Assembly: GCA_030248215.1 (NCBI GenBank) | Contig: JASANG010000396.1 | Location: 62,001 to 126,000 of the forward strand | Origin: Enoplolaimus lenunculus | Taxonomy: Eukaryota; Nematoda; Enoplea; Enoplida; Thoracostomopsidae | Length of the DNA: 64,000 nucleotides | Direction of reading: 5' to 3' | Part shown: positions 57,579 through 64,000 of the stretch, piece after piece | Numbering within the stretch: the first letter of the stretch is position 1 | How the letters are laid out: each line of letters begins with the position of its first letter | Notes under the pieces: model-generated | What the model was told of the DNA's origin: nothing | The model's input: the letters and a program-made list of their open reading frames with translations, nothing else | The model's database searches: none | Made by a program: the position numbers and the translations under genes

Positions 57579-60465
57579 AGAAATAAATAAATAAAATAAA
57601 TCAATATATTTCTAAAACATATTTTCTCATTTTTAAAGGGTATTTTGTGATTTGTTAAACGTGGTGTTTTTTCTATTGTAACAGGATTTTTCAGGGTTGT
57701 ATTCCTTTTGAGCATTGAGTATACTATGAGCAACTAAATGCAAAATATGTAAATATGTGCGCGAAATAAAACGTACAACATCGATTACGTGTACTCACAG
57801 TAGAATATTTTCACAAGGCGTACGCAGTTCCTTGTGATCAGTCGCCAAAATCATACAGTCAAATGGTGACGCTAACCGAGCAGGTTGAATCCCAACTTGA
57901 AATTAACAGATTTCAGATGAAATTGAAAATATTCATGTGAGAAAAGATAAAAATAATTATTGATTTCTAAAACGCGTTACCTCGTTTCCATGGAACAACA
58001 AGAACGATTCATAGTCGCTCCTTGGATTTGCTACAAGTTTTACAGACTTACATGGTTCAACACAGCGTGGCTGGGGCGCCGGTTGTGGACAGCACGGTTG
58101 TTGTGGGGGCGACGGTTGAGGACACGGCGTTTGACATGTGGGTCCACATTGGTTTTGCGGGCATACACATCTGTCACACGATGACGGATTAACATAACCG
58201 CCGTTCCAACAGAAATTTTGTTGTGCTCCGCATGAATCTAAAATTTTTAATTCTAAGAACTCATGGTTAAACATAATTTAGTCCCAAAAACGTCATTGGA
58301 GCAGATCGATCCCGAAGTTGGATGTGAAGCGAAATTAGATGTTGGTTGGTGTTCGCTTTACTGCAGGATGCAACCGGAGGTAAAAAATACCGGAGCCGGA
58401 GGTCAACGAAACTTGCCGGAGCCGGAGGCAGGCCTGTCCGGCTGTACCCTGCGCTTTAGCGAAATTTACAAAATTTAGGCTTATGCAATGCTTTTAATCG
58501 ACCTAAACACGGATAGCAAATACGTGTTCAGAAGACAACATAGGACAATTAATTGCCACTACTCTCTAAAAACTTAAACTTAAATTATAGTTTAACTAAA
58601 CAGGAATGTCAGTTTAAGTGAAACTTAAATGTCTGGACGGACTAATTAAACTAGAATTTTAAGTTTTACTTAAACTAACATGTTTTTAAGTTTAACACGA
58701 GTTTAAGTAAATTTATTTTTATATTAAATAACGTGTGCAGCCCACACATTACGTGCATCGAAGAGTTCAGTAAGTTTAGCTTAACCCCTTCTCACATAGA
58801 GTTGACTATGAGCAACTAAGCGCAGTGCACATTCGTTAAATAATATATATCGCGCAGTGGTTAACAATTGCAACACGTATACATAGTACTACTCTCTAAA
58901 AGCTTAAACTAACTTGATTTAAGCTTAAGCTAATCCACCAGTATTAAACTAACTTTCAAGATTAACTAAACTAACTGGTAGGTTTAAGCTTAAACTAATT
59001 TAAAATGTTACTTATTTTCAGTTTAAGCTAAACTTAATGAACTCTTAAATACACTGCTGCACTTGTTAGTTAATTTAAAAATAAGTTTACTTAATCTCGT
59101 GTTAAACTTAAATCACGTTAGTTTAAGTAAAACTTAAAATTCTAGTTTAGTTAGTCCGTCCACCCATTTAAGTTTTACTTAAACTGATATTCAAGTTTAG
59201 TTAAGCTATAATTTAAGCTTAAGTTTTTAGAGAGTAAATTACCACAAGACGGGAGAGCCTCCTCGGGCTCCAGCGTCAAGCTCCTATAGCTGAGTGGTGA
59301 TGGTATACGCCTCCCACTCTAGTCACTGGAGTTCGAATCCTAGCATAAAAGTAGGTCTTGGGGGAAATAGAAAATGTTCATGTGATAAAAGGTTAAACTG
59401 AAAATATGTAAGATTTCCAATGAGTCTAAGCTAAAAACACCTGTTAGTTTTAATCTAAAAAGTTAGCTTAATACTGCTGGATTAGCTTAAGCTTAAATCA
59501 TGTTAGTTTAAGCTTTTTAAGAGTACTTCACCTTGACAGTATGCTTGATTGATTTGTTTCGTTTGACAAAACGACGGCTGGGATGCGCGTGGAACACGGA
59601 CCAGATGCTGAAATTAACGTTTGAAACAACGTTTAAGTAGTTTTGTTATCCTGTAATTTAACTGCATATCGTTGCAAAGTTATTCTCAATTGTGTATAGC
59701 ACCTTTGACAATATGACCTTTAAGAATCTGTAATCTTGGATTTCATTGAATTCCAAGCTGTGATCGAAGTATTTTTTCGAAGCGCTGTACTCGCAGTGGC
59801 GGATCCCTTTTCGGTCCTGTAGCAAGAGGAAGGCTAGAGGGGGCGTGGAACAATTTTGGCTTCCCTAGAAAATTTTCAACCTTGCTTGTAAGTCATCAAA
59901 AACCATTGCATGCATACCTCCTGAATAATGTTTCGAACTTCTAGTCAAACACATTAGACCAAAAATGAATTAATATGAAATCGTTTGCATCATTTTCATT
60001 TCTATGATTTTTTAGCACTTTTGAGATTTTGCCACAAGTTTGACTTTAGGATTAGACAAGGCTTGGGTTAGAATGCTTAGGCTTTCTGTTTGTCGTGGGA
60101 AGCGTACAGGAGCCCATTTGAAAGATCAAAGGTACTGCGCTTACTTGTTGATGACCAGCCGACGCAGCGCCACAATCCGGTACAACGGCAGTTACTCCGA
60201 GAGCGTGAGAAAATTGTCGGTGACCAATTGAAGGCTGAAAATAAATAAAAATGTTAGAATTCGGCTCTAAGAAATTCTCAAATGCGCAAAAAATACGTAC
60301 TGAAGAACACCAACCAATGTTATCCTAAATTCTTACAAGGCTTGGACCAGACATTTCTGATAGGCGACACTTCCCGACATTAATAAAGCGAGCAAGATAC
60401 CCAACGCATATTAGGTCTATTAATGCAAAAAATAGGTTTTGATCGTAGATCCACCAGTGGAAAAC

Positions 60466-60528
<63 letters not shown>

Positions 60529-62844
60529 TATTATTATTATTATTATTATAATTAGTATTATCATTAAAATTATTATTATTATTATTATCACTATTATTAT
60601 TATAATCATTATTATTATTATTATCATCACTATTATTATTATAATTATTATTATCATTATTATTATAATTATTATTATTATTACTATTATTATTATTATT
60701 ATTATTATTATAACGAAGAGTATATAATCACCATTGATGACACTTGATTATAAGCATATATCTTCATGCAGCCACAAATTCAAGGTTTCCCTTCTCATTT
60801 TGCTTGAGAGTATTTGCGAACTCTTAACGAGTTCGAACACGGAATTGCAGTGTAACATGCATTTATGCATGGTGAACAGAAATGGAAGTGGGTAAGGATT
60901 TTTTACCCACGTTACGATTTACCCACGGAAGTTTTATTTTTTATCCGCGGGTATACCAGCGCAAAACTCCATTTACCGCTATATACTTTCCTTCACTCAC
61001 CCTTATTTGTTCATCTGCGTTCAGTACAATTGTGTAATTTTACAGTGCGTTGATGTTTTTGAAATTCTTTACCCTAGGGAATACGCGGCATCACAATTTT
61101 TTTGCCCCCGTCACCCGCGTGTACCGCTCACAACGTGCAGCTTTGATGGTGAATATATACAGTTTTACCCACCACCCTAACACAAGGCAGGGGGTACGCT
61201 TTAATATCGGCTGCGTGATGCCCCAAGCTTGAAATGCACAGTGGGTCGAAGTGTCGTCATTCTTTGTCAATATATACTCTTCGTGCTATAACCAAAAGCG
61301 GATATAATTACTATTTAAACAAGAGTATGCAACTGAGCGCATTCTGTACTGAAGATTATAAAATATACTATTAAGCGAGTCATACAGGCGTCTCCATACA
61401 AACGGTCCGTGTGATTTTCGGCTTCTTCTATAAAATGTGGCAGGTTAAACTTACATGCGCACATCCAGCGCCCATATTAACAACTTGAGGACCACCAACC
61501 ATTCCAACACTTGACGAACAGCTGAAATACAACCAATTGGATACGGTGGAGATGGGCCTGGCACCGGCACCGGCACCAGGGCCAACACGTTATTTGTGGG
61601 GTCTCAACAGGGATCAGTTTTCATATACAATCCTTATTTGACATGCATGAAGAACAATCCTATCACGGTCGGTTCTCGTTTGAGAGCCCGAAGATTACAC
61701 AAGAAATTACTGTACACGGTATTTTTTATTTTCCCACGGTTTGCTGTGCACACACTACACAATATATACTTTGTTTAGTTTCCCGAGGTTAGCCACGATG
61801 TCCATATTACATATATCGTAACTCTCAGTACTCCCTAAAAATCCCGTAGGTGGGACGCCCGGCGTTAGAATAAAAATACTCAGCCGCCCCAAACAATGTC
61901 CGAGAGGGCTCTCCAATGAAATGGTTCACAGCTTGTATAACTTCGTTGTCCGCGATAAAATTTTTGTTGGCTTGTTATCAATTGAAACATATCGTGGGTT
62001 TTCGGTTGGTGGGAGGACCTTTTTGGTGGGAGGCCCGGAGCCCGGCCCCCCGCGCCCCCTTTAACCCGGCGCTAATAAGCTTCAATTATACTATTGAAAA
62101 ACCTGAAACAGGTATGGCTCGGGTTCTGTTGAATGCCTCCATCTTATAAAGCTTTAACGCCGTCTTAAAATGTATGCGGAACCGCATTTAAAACGTACCC
62201 GCCACGACCGCTGACAACCAAATAATTTTCGTCACAATTCGAAGCGTGGGAACACGCCGGTGGAAGACCGTGGGAAAATTGTAGACAAGAATTTTCCGCT
62301 AATTGCTGCGTGACAGACCGCGTCACTCGTACAGTTTCAGCGTCGGCAGCTGGAATAAAAATCAAAGCGAAATTTTATTTGAGTCAAATTTGATAATCCG
62401 TTTTGTATGAGATTGACGCTCGTTAGGATCACAGCCGCAGATCCAACTGTAAACAGTGGAGCCAGCAAAGGATTTACCAAGTGGAAGAAACCGCGCAAAT
62501 TAAGTACCCACAAACTGGACATTACTCCTAAGCAATCAAAGTGGTCAACAACAAAACCGAATATGATTGATTGCCGAGTCGGAAGGGGTGAACCGGATGC
62601 GGATTGTACTTTTACCGGTGCGCTAGCGGGTCACTACGGGTCAAGGCTCTGTATGGCGTTTACCTGCGTCTTTATCGAACACATAATGAATGGTGTTAGC
62701 TGCAGGCCATTTCGCGACATATCCGGACTCGATTCCGGTTCGTTTTGATCGTGAGCCGTGTTGTTTCGGATTTCGATTCCAAACTGCACGCGCTTGGGCA
62801 ACGGTTAAGATCATGTCGCTGTCCATCAGCGGAGTGTCGTCTTG
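50326..62844 (-). CDS. Astacin-like protein with eight TSP1 repeats, 14 exons
   Basis: Fourteen exons join without a frame break to 724 residues and a stop; the signal-peptide exon is missing. Order: astacin prodomain end (SDMILT, the aspartate-switch segment), RSKR processing site, astacin start (KWPAANTIHYVFD), LAENSCLQF, NYLVVSGRGGCSSSVGM and GGPQVV, then a shortened catalytic centre, then INQAYC, an EGF-like segment of the astacin type (CWNGGYVNPSSCDRCVCP), a Cys/Pro-rich linker, and eight thrombospondin type-1 repeats. Where HExxHxxGxxH is expected the sequence is RQFSHALGVTA: first His, Glu and third His are gone, and the stretch that should hold the Met-turn is missing. The product is probably an inactive astacin fold acting as an extracellular binding protein. 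Confidence 0.87.
50532..50670 (-). mobile_element. TTAGGC-array element, eroded
   Basis: GCCAATGTATAGGACAGCG, CATATTCCAAAGCCTAAGCG, AGTCTAAAGCTTAAGTTTAC. Confidence 0.7.
50846..51000 (+). mobile_element. TTAGGC-array TIR element, TTAAAGGGGCG subtype
   Basis: GCGCATGTAATTTAAAGGGG to CCCTTAAACTAACATTGGCC. Confidence 0.82.
51174..51335 (-). CDS. TSP1 repeat 7 exon
   Basis: Acceptor TTTTCCAG, donor GTAAGT, phase 1-1. Reads DCDQGPWSDWSYCGATCGSC then QQTRSRPI, GGRPC and LGPCS. Confidence 0.92.
51400..52370. other. AT-rich intron of astacin-TSP1 gene
   Basis: No exon. TTGTACAACCGGATGTAGG and TCCGGTTCCGGAATAAAT at 51890-52190 are CCGG-family relics; several TTATGTCTTA words recur at 51690-51830. 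Confidence 0.45.
52372..52462 (-). repeat. Left part of a TTAGGC-array element
   Basis: AATGTATAGAACAGGGCCG and CATATTCCTAAACC, then AAAGCTTAAAAAAATTG. Confidence 0.65.
52743..52808. repeat. GGGGGGTGTCAATTTTTC repeat fragment
   Basis: GCGGGGGGTGTCAATTTTTCA to TTTTTTGGCTACAGACCTG, family of 21170-21310. Confidence 0.5.
52834..53007 (-). CDS. TSP1 repeat 6 exon
   Basis: Acceptor TTTTTTAG, donor GTAAGT, phase 1-1. Reads HCVYEWTPWSTCERTCGPCQ then VTRRIRI, YGGRPC and ASCH. Confidence 0.92.
53066..53112. repeat. Single end of GTATTCTCAAATG element
   Basis: CGTATTCTCAAATGTGTGTA and GTTGGTCATAGGTCTTG. Confidence 0.6.
53245..53778 (+). repeat. AACAACCAACC simple repeat, ~530 bp
   Basis: Almost only A and C on the plus strand (AAACAACCAACCAAACAAC units). 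Open on both strands, but the Asn/Gln/Thr- or Trp/Leu/Phe/Cys-rich products are repeat artefacts. Lies between the TSP1 repeat 5 and 6 exons. Confidence 0.95.
53785..53976 (-). CDS. TSP1 repeat 5 exon
   Basis: Acceptor ATATTTCAG, donor GTGAGT, phase 1-1. Reads DCQWSMWTDWSGCNAICGPC then QSRRWRYI, GGAQC and LGECP. The donor abuts a long CAAC-rich simple repeat. Confidence 0.9.
54341..54529 (-). CDS. TSP1 repeat 4 exon
   Basis: Acceptor TGCGGTTTTAG, donor GTCAGT, phase 1-1. Reads CLLDEWSSWSRCPYTCGESC then MIERHRAV, GGRPC and LQPCP. Confidence 0.9.
54673..54807. mobile_element. TACACTGCAAAAAATGG palindromic element
   Basis: GTACACTGCAAAAAATGGTG to ATTTTTTGCAGTATA; shorter relative of 2815-3048. 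Confidence 0.8.
54810..55900. other. Intron of astacin-TSP1 gene with a GTATTCTCAAATG element (55152-55857)
   Basis: GGCCCGTATTCTCAAATGTG at 55152 and CACATTTGAGAATATGGGC at 55838 are inverse ends; the ~600 bp between are AT-rich without frame. Confidence 0.6.
55909..56082 (-). CDS. TSP1 repeat 3 exon
   Basis: Acceptor GTTTTTAG, donor GTACGT, phase 1-1. Reads DCQVGGWSEWSRCPQTCGSG then GQCSVHRWRS, and ends LPRCP. Confidence 0.9.
56259..56322 (-). repeat. Left-end fragment of a TTAGGC-array element
   Basis: GCCGATGTATAGAACAGGTG, then TAATAAATGTATTTTTC. Confidence 0.55.
56335..56518 (+). mobile_element. tRNA-like TIR element, right part
   Basis: GCGTCAAGCTCCTATAGCTC, AGTGGTCATCG, GGGGATCGAATGTTACC, then AATATTCATATGAGAAAAGG and TTAA, the right terminus. 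Confidence 0.75.
56573..56728 (-). CDS. TSP1 repeat 2 exon
   Basis: Acceptor TTGTTTAG, donor GTGAAT, phase 1-1. Reads QCRVGEWSSWSQCGFTCGGT then CTLHRSRS, and ends MPECS. Confidence 0.9.
56850..57005. mobile_element. AGCTCATCATGCTGAGGGGGG repeat
   Basis: GTAGCCAGCTCATCATGC to CCCCCCCCCTTGGCAACGGG. Confidence 0.7.
57254..57460 (-). CDS. Astacin-TSP1 exon: linker and TSP1 repeat 1
   Basis: Acceptor TGTTTTTCAG, donor GTAAAG, phase 1-1. Begins CPVCQPCPAPPEPVPQC, then ISDWGAWSHCSASCGQGTKT and CHERPC. This is the only repeat with the usual CGxGxxxRxR arrangement. Confidence 0.92.
57531..57600. repeat. AAAT microsatellite
   Basis: About 15 units of AAAT. Confidence 0.97.
57870..57955 (+). repeat. 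Tail of the tRNA-like TIR element
   Basis: CGAGCAGGTTGAATCCCAAC and AATATTCATGTGAGAAAAG. Confidence 0.6.
58052..58237 (-). CDS. Astacin-TSP1 exon: EGF-like segment and Cys/Pro linker
   Basis: Acceptor AAATTTTAG, donor GTAAGT, phase 1-1. Reads SCGAQQNFCWNGGYVNPSSC, DRCVCPQNQCGPTC, then a Gln/Pro/Cys-rich linker. The CxNGGYxxPxxCxxCxCP pattern is the one seen after astacin domains in nematode NAS-type enzymes. Confidence 0.88.
58363..58451. mobile_element. CAGGATGCAACCGGAGG mini-copy
   Basis: 89 bp from GCAGGATGCAACCGGAGGT to CCGGCTGTACCCTGC; the AT-rich centre is gone, leaving both ends joined. Confidence 0.82.
58558..58785. repeat. ACTCTCTAAAAACTTAAAC element half
   Basis: Inverse copy of the right half of 58888-59237. 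Confidence 0.75.
58786..59405 (+). mobile_element. tRNA-like TIR element split by a nested element
   Basis: TTAACCCCTTCTCACATAG start and ATGTGATAAAAGGTTAA end are inverse; ACAATTGCAACACGTATAC is before the insertion, and GAGCGTCAAG-like CAGCGTCAAGCTCCTATAGC with GGAGTTCGAATCC comes after it. Confidence 0.8.
58888..59237. mobile_element. ACTCTCTAAAAGCTTAAAC TIR element, nested
   Basis: TACTCTCTAAAAGCTTAAAC to AAGCTTAAGTTTTTAGAGAG; ends are inverse complements, core of AAACTAA/TTAGTTT words. Inserted in 58786-59405. Confidence 0.85.
59532..59607 (-). CDS. Astacin-TSP1 exon: end of astacin domain
   Basis: Acceptor AATTTCAG, donor GTGAAG; 25 codons plus one base. Encodes HLVRVPRASQPSFCQTKQIN then QAYCQ, which fits the LSxxDxxxINxxYxC end of astacins. 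Confidence 0.78.
59795..59945. mobile_element. GTGGCGGATCCC...CTTGCTTGTAAGTCATC repeat
   Basis: AGGGGGCGTGGAACAATTTT, CCCTAGAAAATTTTCAACC and TTGCTTGTAAGTCATC, inverse copy of the 21170 family. Confidence 0.65.
60145..60234 (-). CDS. Astacin-TSP1 exon: degenerate zinc-site exon
   Basis: Acceptor ATTTTCAG, donor GTAAGC; exactly 30 codons, phase 0-0, frame fixed by both neighbours. Reads PSIGHRQFSHALGVTAVVPD then CGAASAGHQQ. Spacing from the preceding Gly-Cys to HALG is the same as in crayfish astacin, yet the His-Glu pair is Arg-Gln and the third zinc His is Ala. No SRxDRD follows. Confidence 0.75.
60463..60716. repeat. ATT microsatellite
   Basis: About 80 ATT units with a few ATC and ATA; in the intron where the missing catalytic part of the astacin domain might have been. 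Confidence 0.97.
60717..61440. other. Intron stretch searched for a HExxH exon
   Basis: No minus-strand frame with HExxH was seen. 61319-61365 carries AACAAGAGTATGCAACTGAG, a scrap of the element nested at 10390-10717. Confidence 0.5.
61455..61521 (-). CDS. Astacin-TSP1 exon: GCSSSVGM segment
   Basis: Acceptor GTATTTCAG, donor GTAAGT. Completes a Gly codon and reads CSSSVGMVGGPQVVNMGAGC then AH. Near consensus for astacins (GCxSxVGxxGGxQxVxLxxxC). Confidence 0.9.
61845..61993 (-). mobile_element. Possible Tc1/mariner transposase C-terminal fragment
   Basis: A ~48-codon minus-strand open frame reads NKNFIADNEVIQAVNHFIGE and ends with a stop. D(D/N)EVIQAVxxW/F is typical of the C-terminal part of mariner-type transposases. 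No DDE/DDD residues are present, so at best it is a dead scrap of a DNA transposon inside the astacin gene intron. Confidence 0.3.
62199..62349 (-). CDS. Astacin-TSP1 exon: astacin N-terminal subdomain
   Basis: Acceptor TTATTCCAG, donor GTACGT. Encodes AETVRVTRSVTQQLAENSCL, QFSHG, then ENYLVVSGRGG. Matches the astacin pattern of a helix followed by NTCLxF and a YIxF strand. Confidence 0.86.
62664..62844 (-). CDS. Astacin-TSP1 exon: prodomain end and mature start
   Basis: Acceptor TAGTTTCAG, donor GTAAAC; 60 codons plus one base. Contains SDMILTVAQA (astacin FxGD-like prodomain motif with Asp kept), SRSKR for furin-type cleavage, and YVAKWPAANTIHYVFDKD, the typical start of the mature astacin domain. 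Confidence 0.85.
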
Positions 62845-62901
62845 CTGAAACTACAGTAACCTAAATGTTGGAAAACAAACATAAAACGCTACTACAGTAA
62901 G

Positions 62902-63065
62902 GGTTGCGCAATATTCACCGCGCGCTTCCGCACGCCGGCGCTGTATTAAAAAGTACCGTACGCCGCCGTGCATTGGCACACTGCGGCGTGTGGCGGTACG
63001 CGCTTGCACGCGGCGATGTGGGCCAGCGTGCGCCGGCGTCCGGCTCAGTAAAGTGTAGCGCAACC
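62902..63065. mobile_element. GC-rich TIR element
   Basis: GGTTGCGCAATATTCACCGC to AGTAAAGTGTAGCGCAACC; internal GCGGCGTGTGGCGG. 164 bp. Confidence 0.82.
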
Positions 63066-63227
63066 GTTACCAATAAACTGACCACTCATAAGGGAATTTT
63101 CGCCACATTTCCGATAAACTCATCATTTGAGACTAATTCTGAAAATTTTTACTCTGAAATCCGAATCAAAAAAGTCGGTAGTTTCGGTTCAACGATTTCA
63201 GGGCTCAGCCAGCACCCCGAGCATACA

Positions 63228-63283
63228 GTAACCCAAACACCAATAATACAGTAACCCAAACGCCAATAATACAGTAACCCTGA
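63228..63283 (+). repeat. CAGTAACCCAAAC short tandem repeat
   Basis: Three units of ATACAGTAACCCAAACNCC type. Confidence 0.85.
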
Positions 63284-63284
63284 G

Positions 63285-63330
63285 TTACATTTGGAGTTGC
63301 AAAAACTTGCACGTGTGAACAAGGACGTTA
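63285..63330. repeat. Right-end fragment of ATTCACACGTGCAAG element
   Basis: AAAACTTGCACGTGTGAACAAGG followed by GTTAA. Confidence 0.6.
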
Positions 63331-63463
63331 AACTAGTATTCCTAGTCATTTTAGATACTGTCAATGTCGTGCTTAGGGTTTCCTGGGGCCGCCTTAAGTC
63401 GAAGTTTCCATAGAGTTGGCTCCCAACTCCAGGTCACGTTTTTGTACTCGCTATAAATTCCAG

Positions 63464-63571
63464 TTATATTTTTGCGAACCGAGAAGCGAATCGTACCGAA
63501 TTGAAGCCACGAAAGCACTGGACGAAGTTGAAGGATTTTTCGACAATAAGTTCAGGACAAAGCTCAGTCTG
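63464..63571 (+). CDS. Candidate exon of an unidentified plus-strand gene
   Basis: Acceptor AAATTCCAG and donor GTGTGT bound exactly 36 open codons (LYFCEPRSESYRIEATKALD then EVEGFFDNKFRTKLSL). Composition is protein-like and amphipathic. No family recognised, and no partner exon seen; it may belong to a gene continuing past the window edge. Confidence 0.2.
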
Positions 63572-63673
63572 GTGTGTGTCGAGGGGGATCAATGGTGAAA
63601 ATTAAGTTTGCACAAAAGTCAGTCGTAATTCCAGTACTCAGGCCTAAAATAAAACTTTAGTTTGCTTCGGTAC

Positions 63674-63721
63674 GGTGAGGGTCTCGATGTCCCCCAAACT
63701 GCCCGTCGAATCATCCATGGC
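63674..63721 (-). CDS. Possible N-terminal prodomain exon of the astacin-TSP1 gene
   Basis: Sixteen codons, AMDDSTGSLGDIETLT, phase 0 at both ends, so it would join in frame to the exon at 62844. Acceptor TTTAAAG and donor GTACCG are both weak. Composition would suit an astacin prodomain, but there is no motif to prove it. Confidence 0.25.
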
Positions 63722-64000
63722 CTTTAAATTAAAATTGCACAAATTCAATTTGTTAATACTATCACTACGAATGCCGTATTTGCAAAGCTGGGCCGGGCCC
63801 CTTTTTAGGCCGACCTCCCTCAGGAAAGTTGGATGGGGGGAAGAGTTGGCAAGGCGCTAAAGCACAGTTGTTCTGGACACAGTTGTGGGGATACCACTGG
63901 ATCCGTGACTCCGCTGAGTTGAAATTTTCTGGGGAAACCCGAGAGACGCGGAATTTGAACGTGTCGGGTTGGAAAACCACTGGTTGAAATGTTTTTGGGG
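63722..64000. other. Window edge, no gene assigned
   Basis: C/G-rich run near 63790-63840 (GCCGGGCCCC, GGATGGGGGG) resembles the GGGGG repeat family; the minus-strand 71-codon open frame has no motif. Confidence 0.4.

Overview
The window is a stretch of invertebrate animal genome. It is AT-rich, its protein-coding genes are split into short exons with GT-AG introns, and more than half of the space between and inside genes is short non-autonomous repeats (terminal-inverted-repeat elements, tRNA-like SINEs, foldback DNA, minisatellites). The phylum cannot be fixed from the sequence alone. The repeat load and the astacin/thrombospondin and ZP genes would suit a tunicate or another invertebrate, but that is a guess.

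Five genes can be read exon by exon, and the reading frames join cleanly across all their splice sites. (1) 3452-17943, minus strand: AGXT2, mitochondrial alanine-glyoxylate aminotransferase 2, 12 coding exons; the N-terminal targeting exon was not found. (2) 24762-27039, plus strand: a secreted ZP-domain protein, two exons carrying the ZP-C half; the 3' end was not found. (3) 31711-33363, minus strand: SLC25A51-type mitochondrial carrier (NAD+ importer), two exons. (4) 44245-48067, plus strand: a three-exon, 778-residue secreted protein of no family I recognise, built from two copies of a cysteine module separated by a basic, probably coiled-coil segment. (5) 50326-62844, minus strand: a secreted protein with astacin prodomain, a shortened astacin domain that has lost most of its zinc site, an astacin-type EGF segment, a Cys/Pro linker and eight thrombospondin type-1 repeats, 14 exons ending at a stop codon. 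The genes have no evident shared pathway. AGXT2 and SLC25A51 act in mitochondria; the other three products are secreted.

The rest is layered repeats. The most abundant family has inverted termini beginning GGCCAATGTAAAGA, GGCCCATGTATAGA or GGCCCATGTTACTT and an inner array of TTAGGC-like hexamers, with more than 20 copies. Other families are: CAGGGTGCAACCGG...CTG elements with an 8-bp target duplication; a TTAA-flanked ATTCACACGTGCAAG family; a GC-rich family with GGTTGCGCTATACT ends; a family beginning GGCCCGTATTCTCAAATG; an element with GAGTT/AACTC repeats; an inverted-repeat element that contains a tRNA-like sequence; and a ~520-bp foldback. Several are nested. One supplies the sequence directly upstream of a 3' splice site in the novel gene. 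No LTR element, virus-like element, CRISPR array or rRNA was seen.
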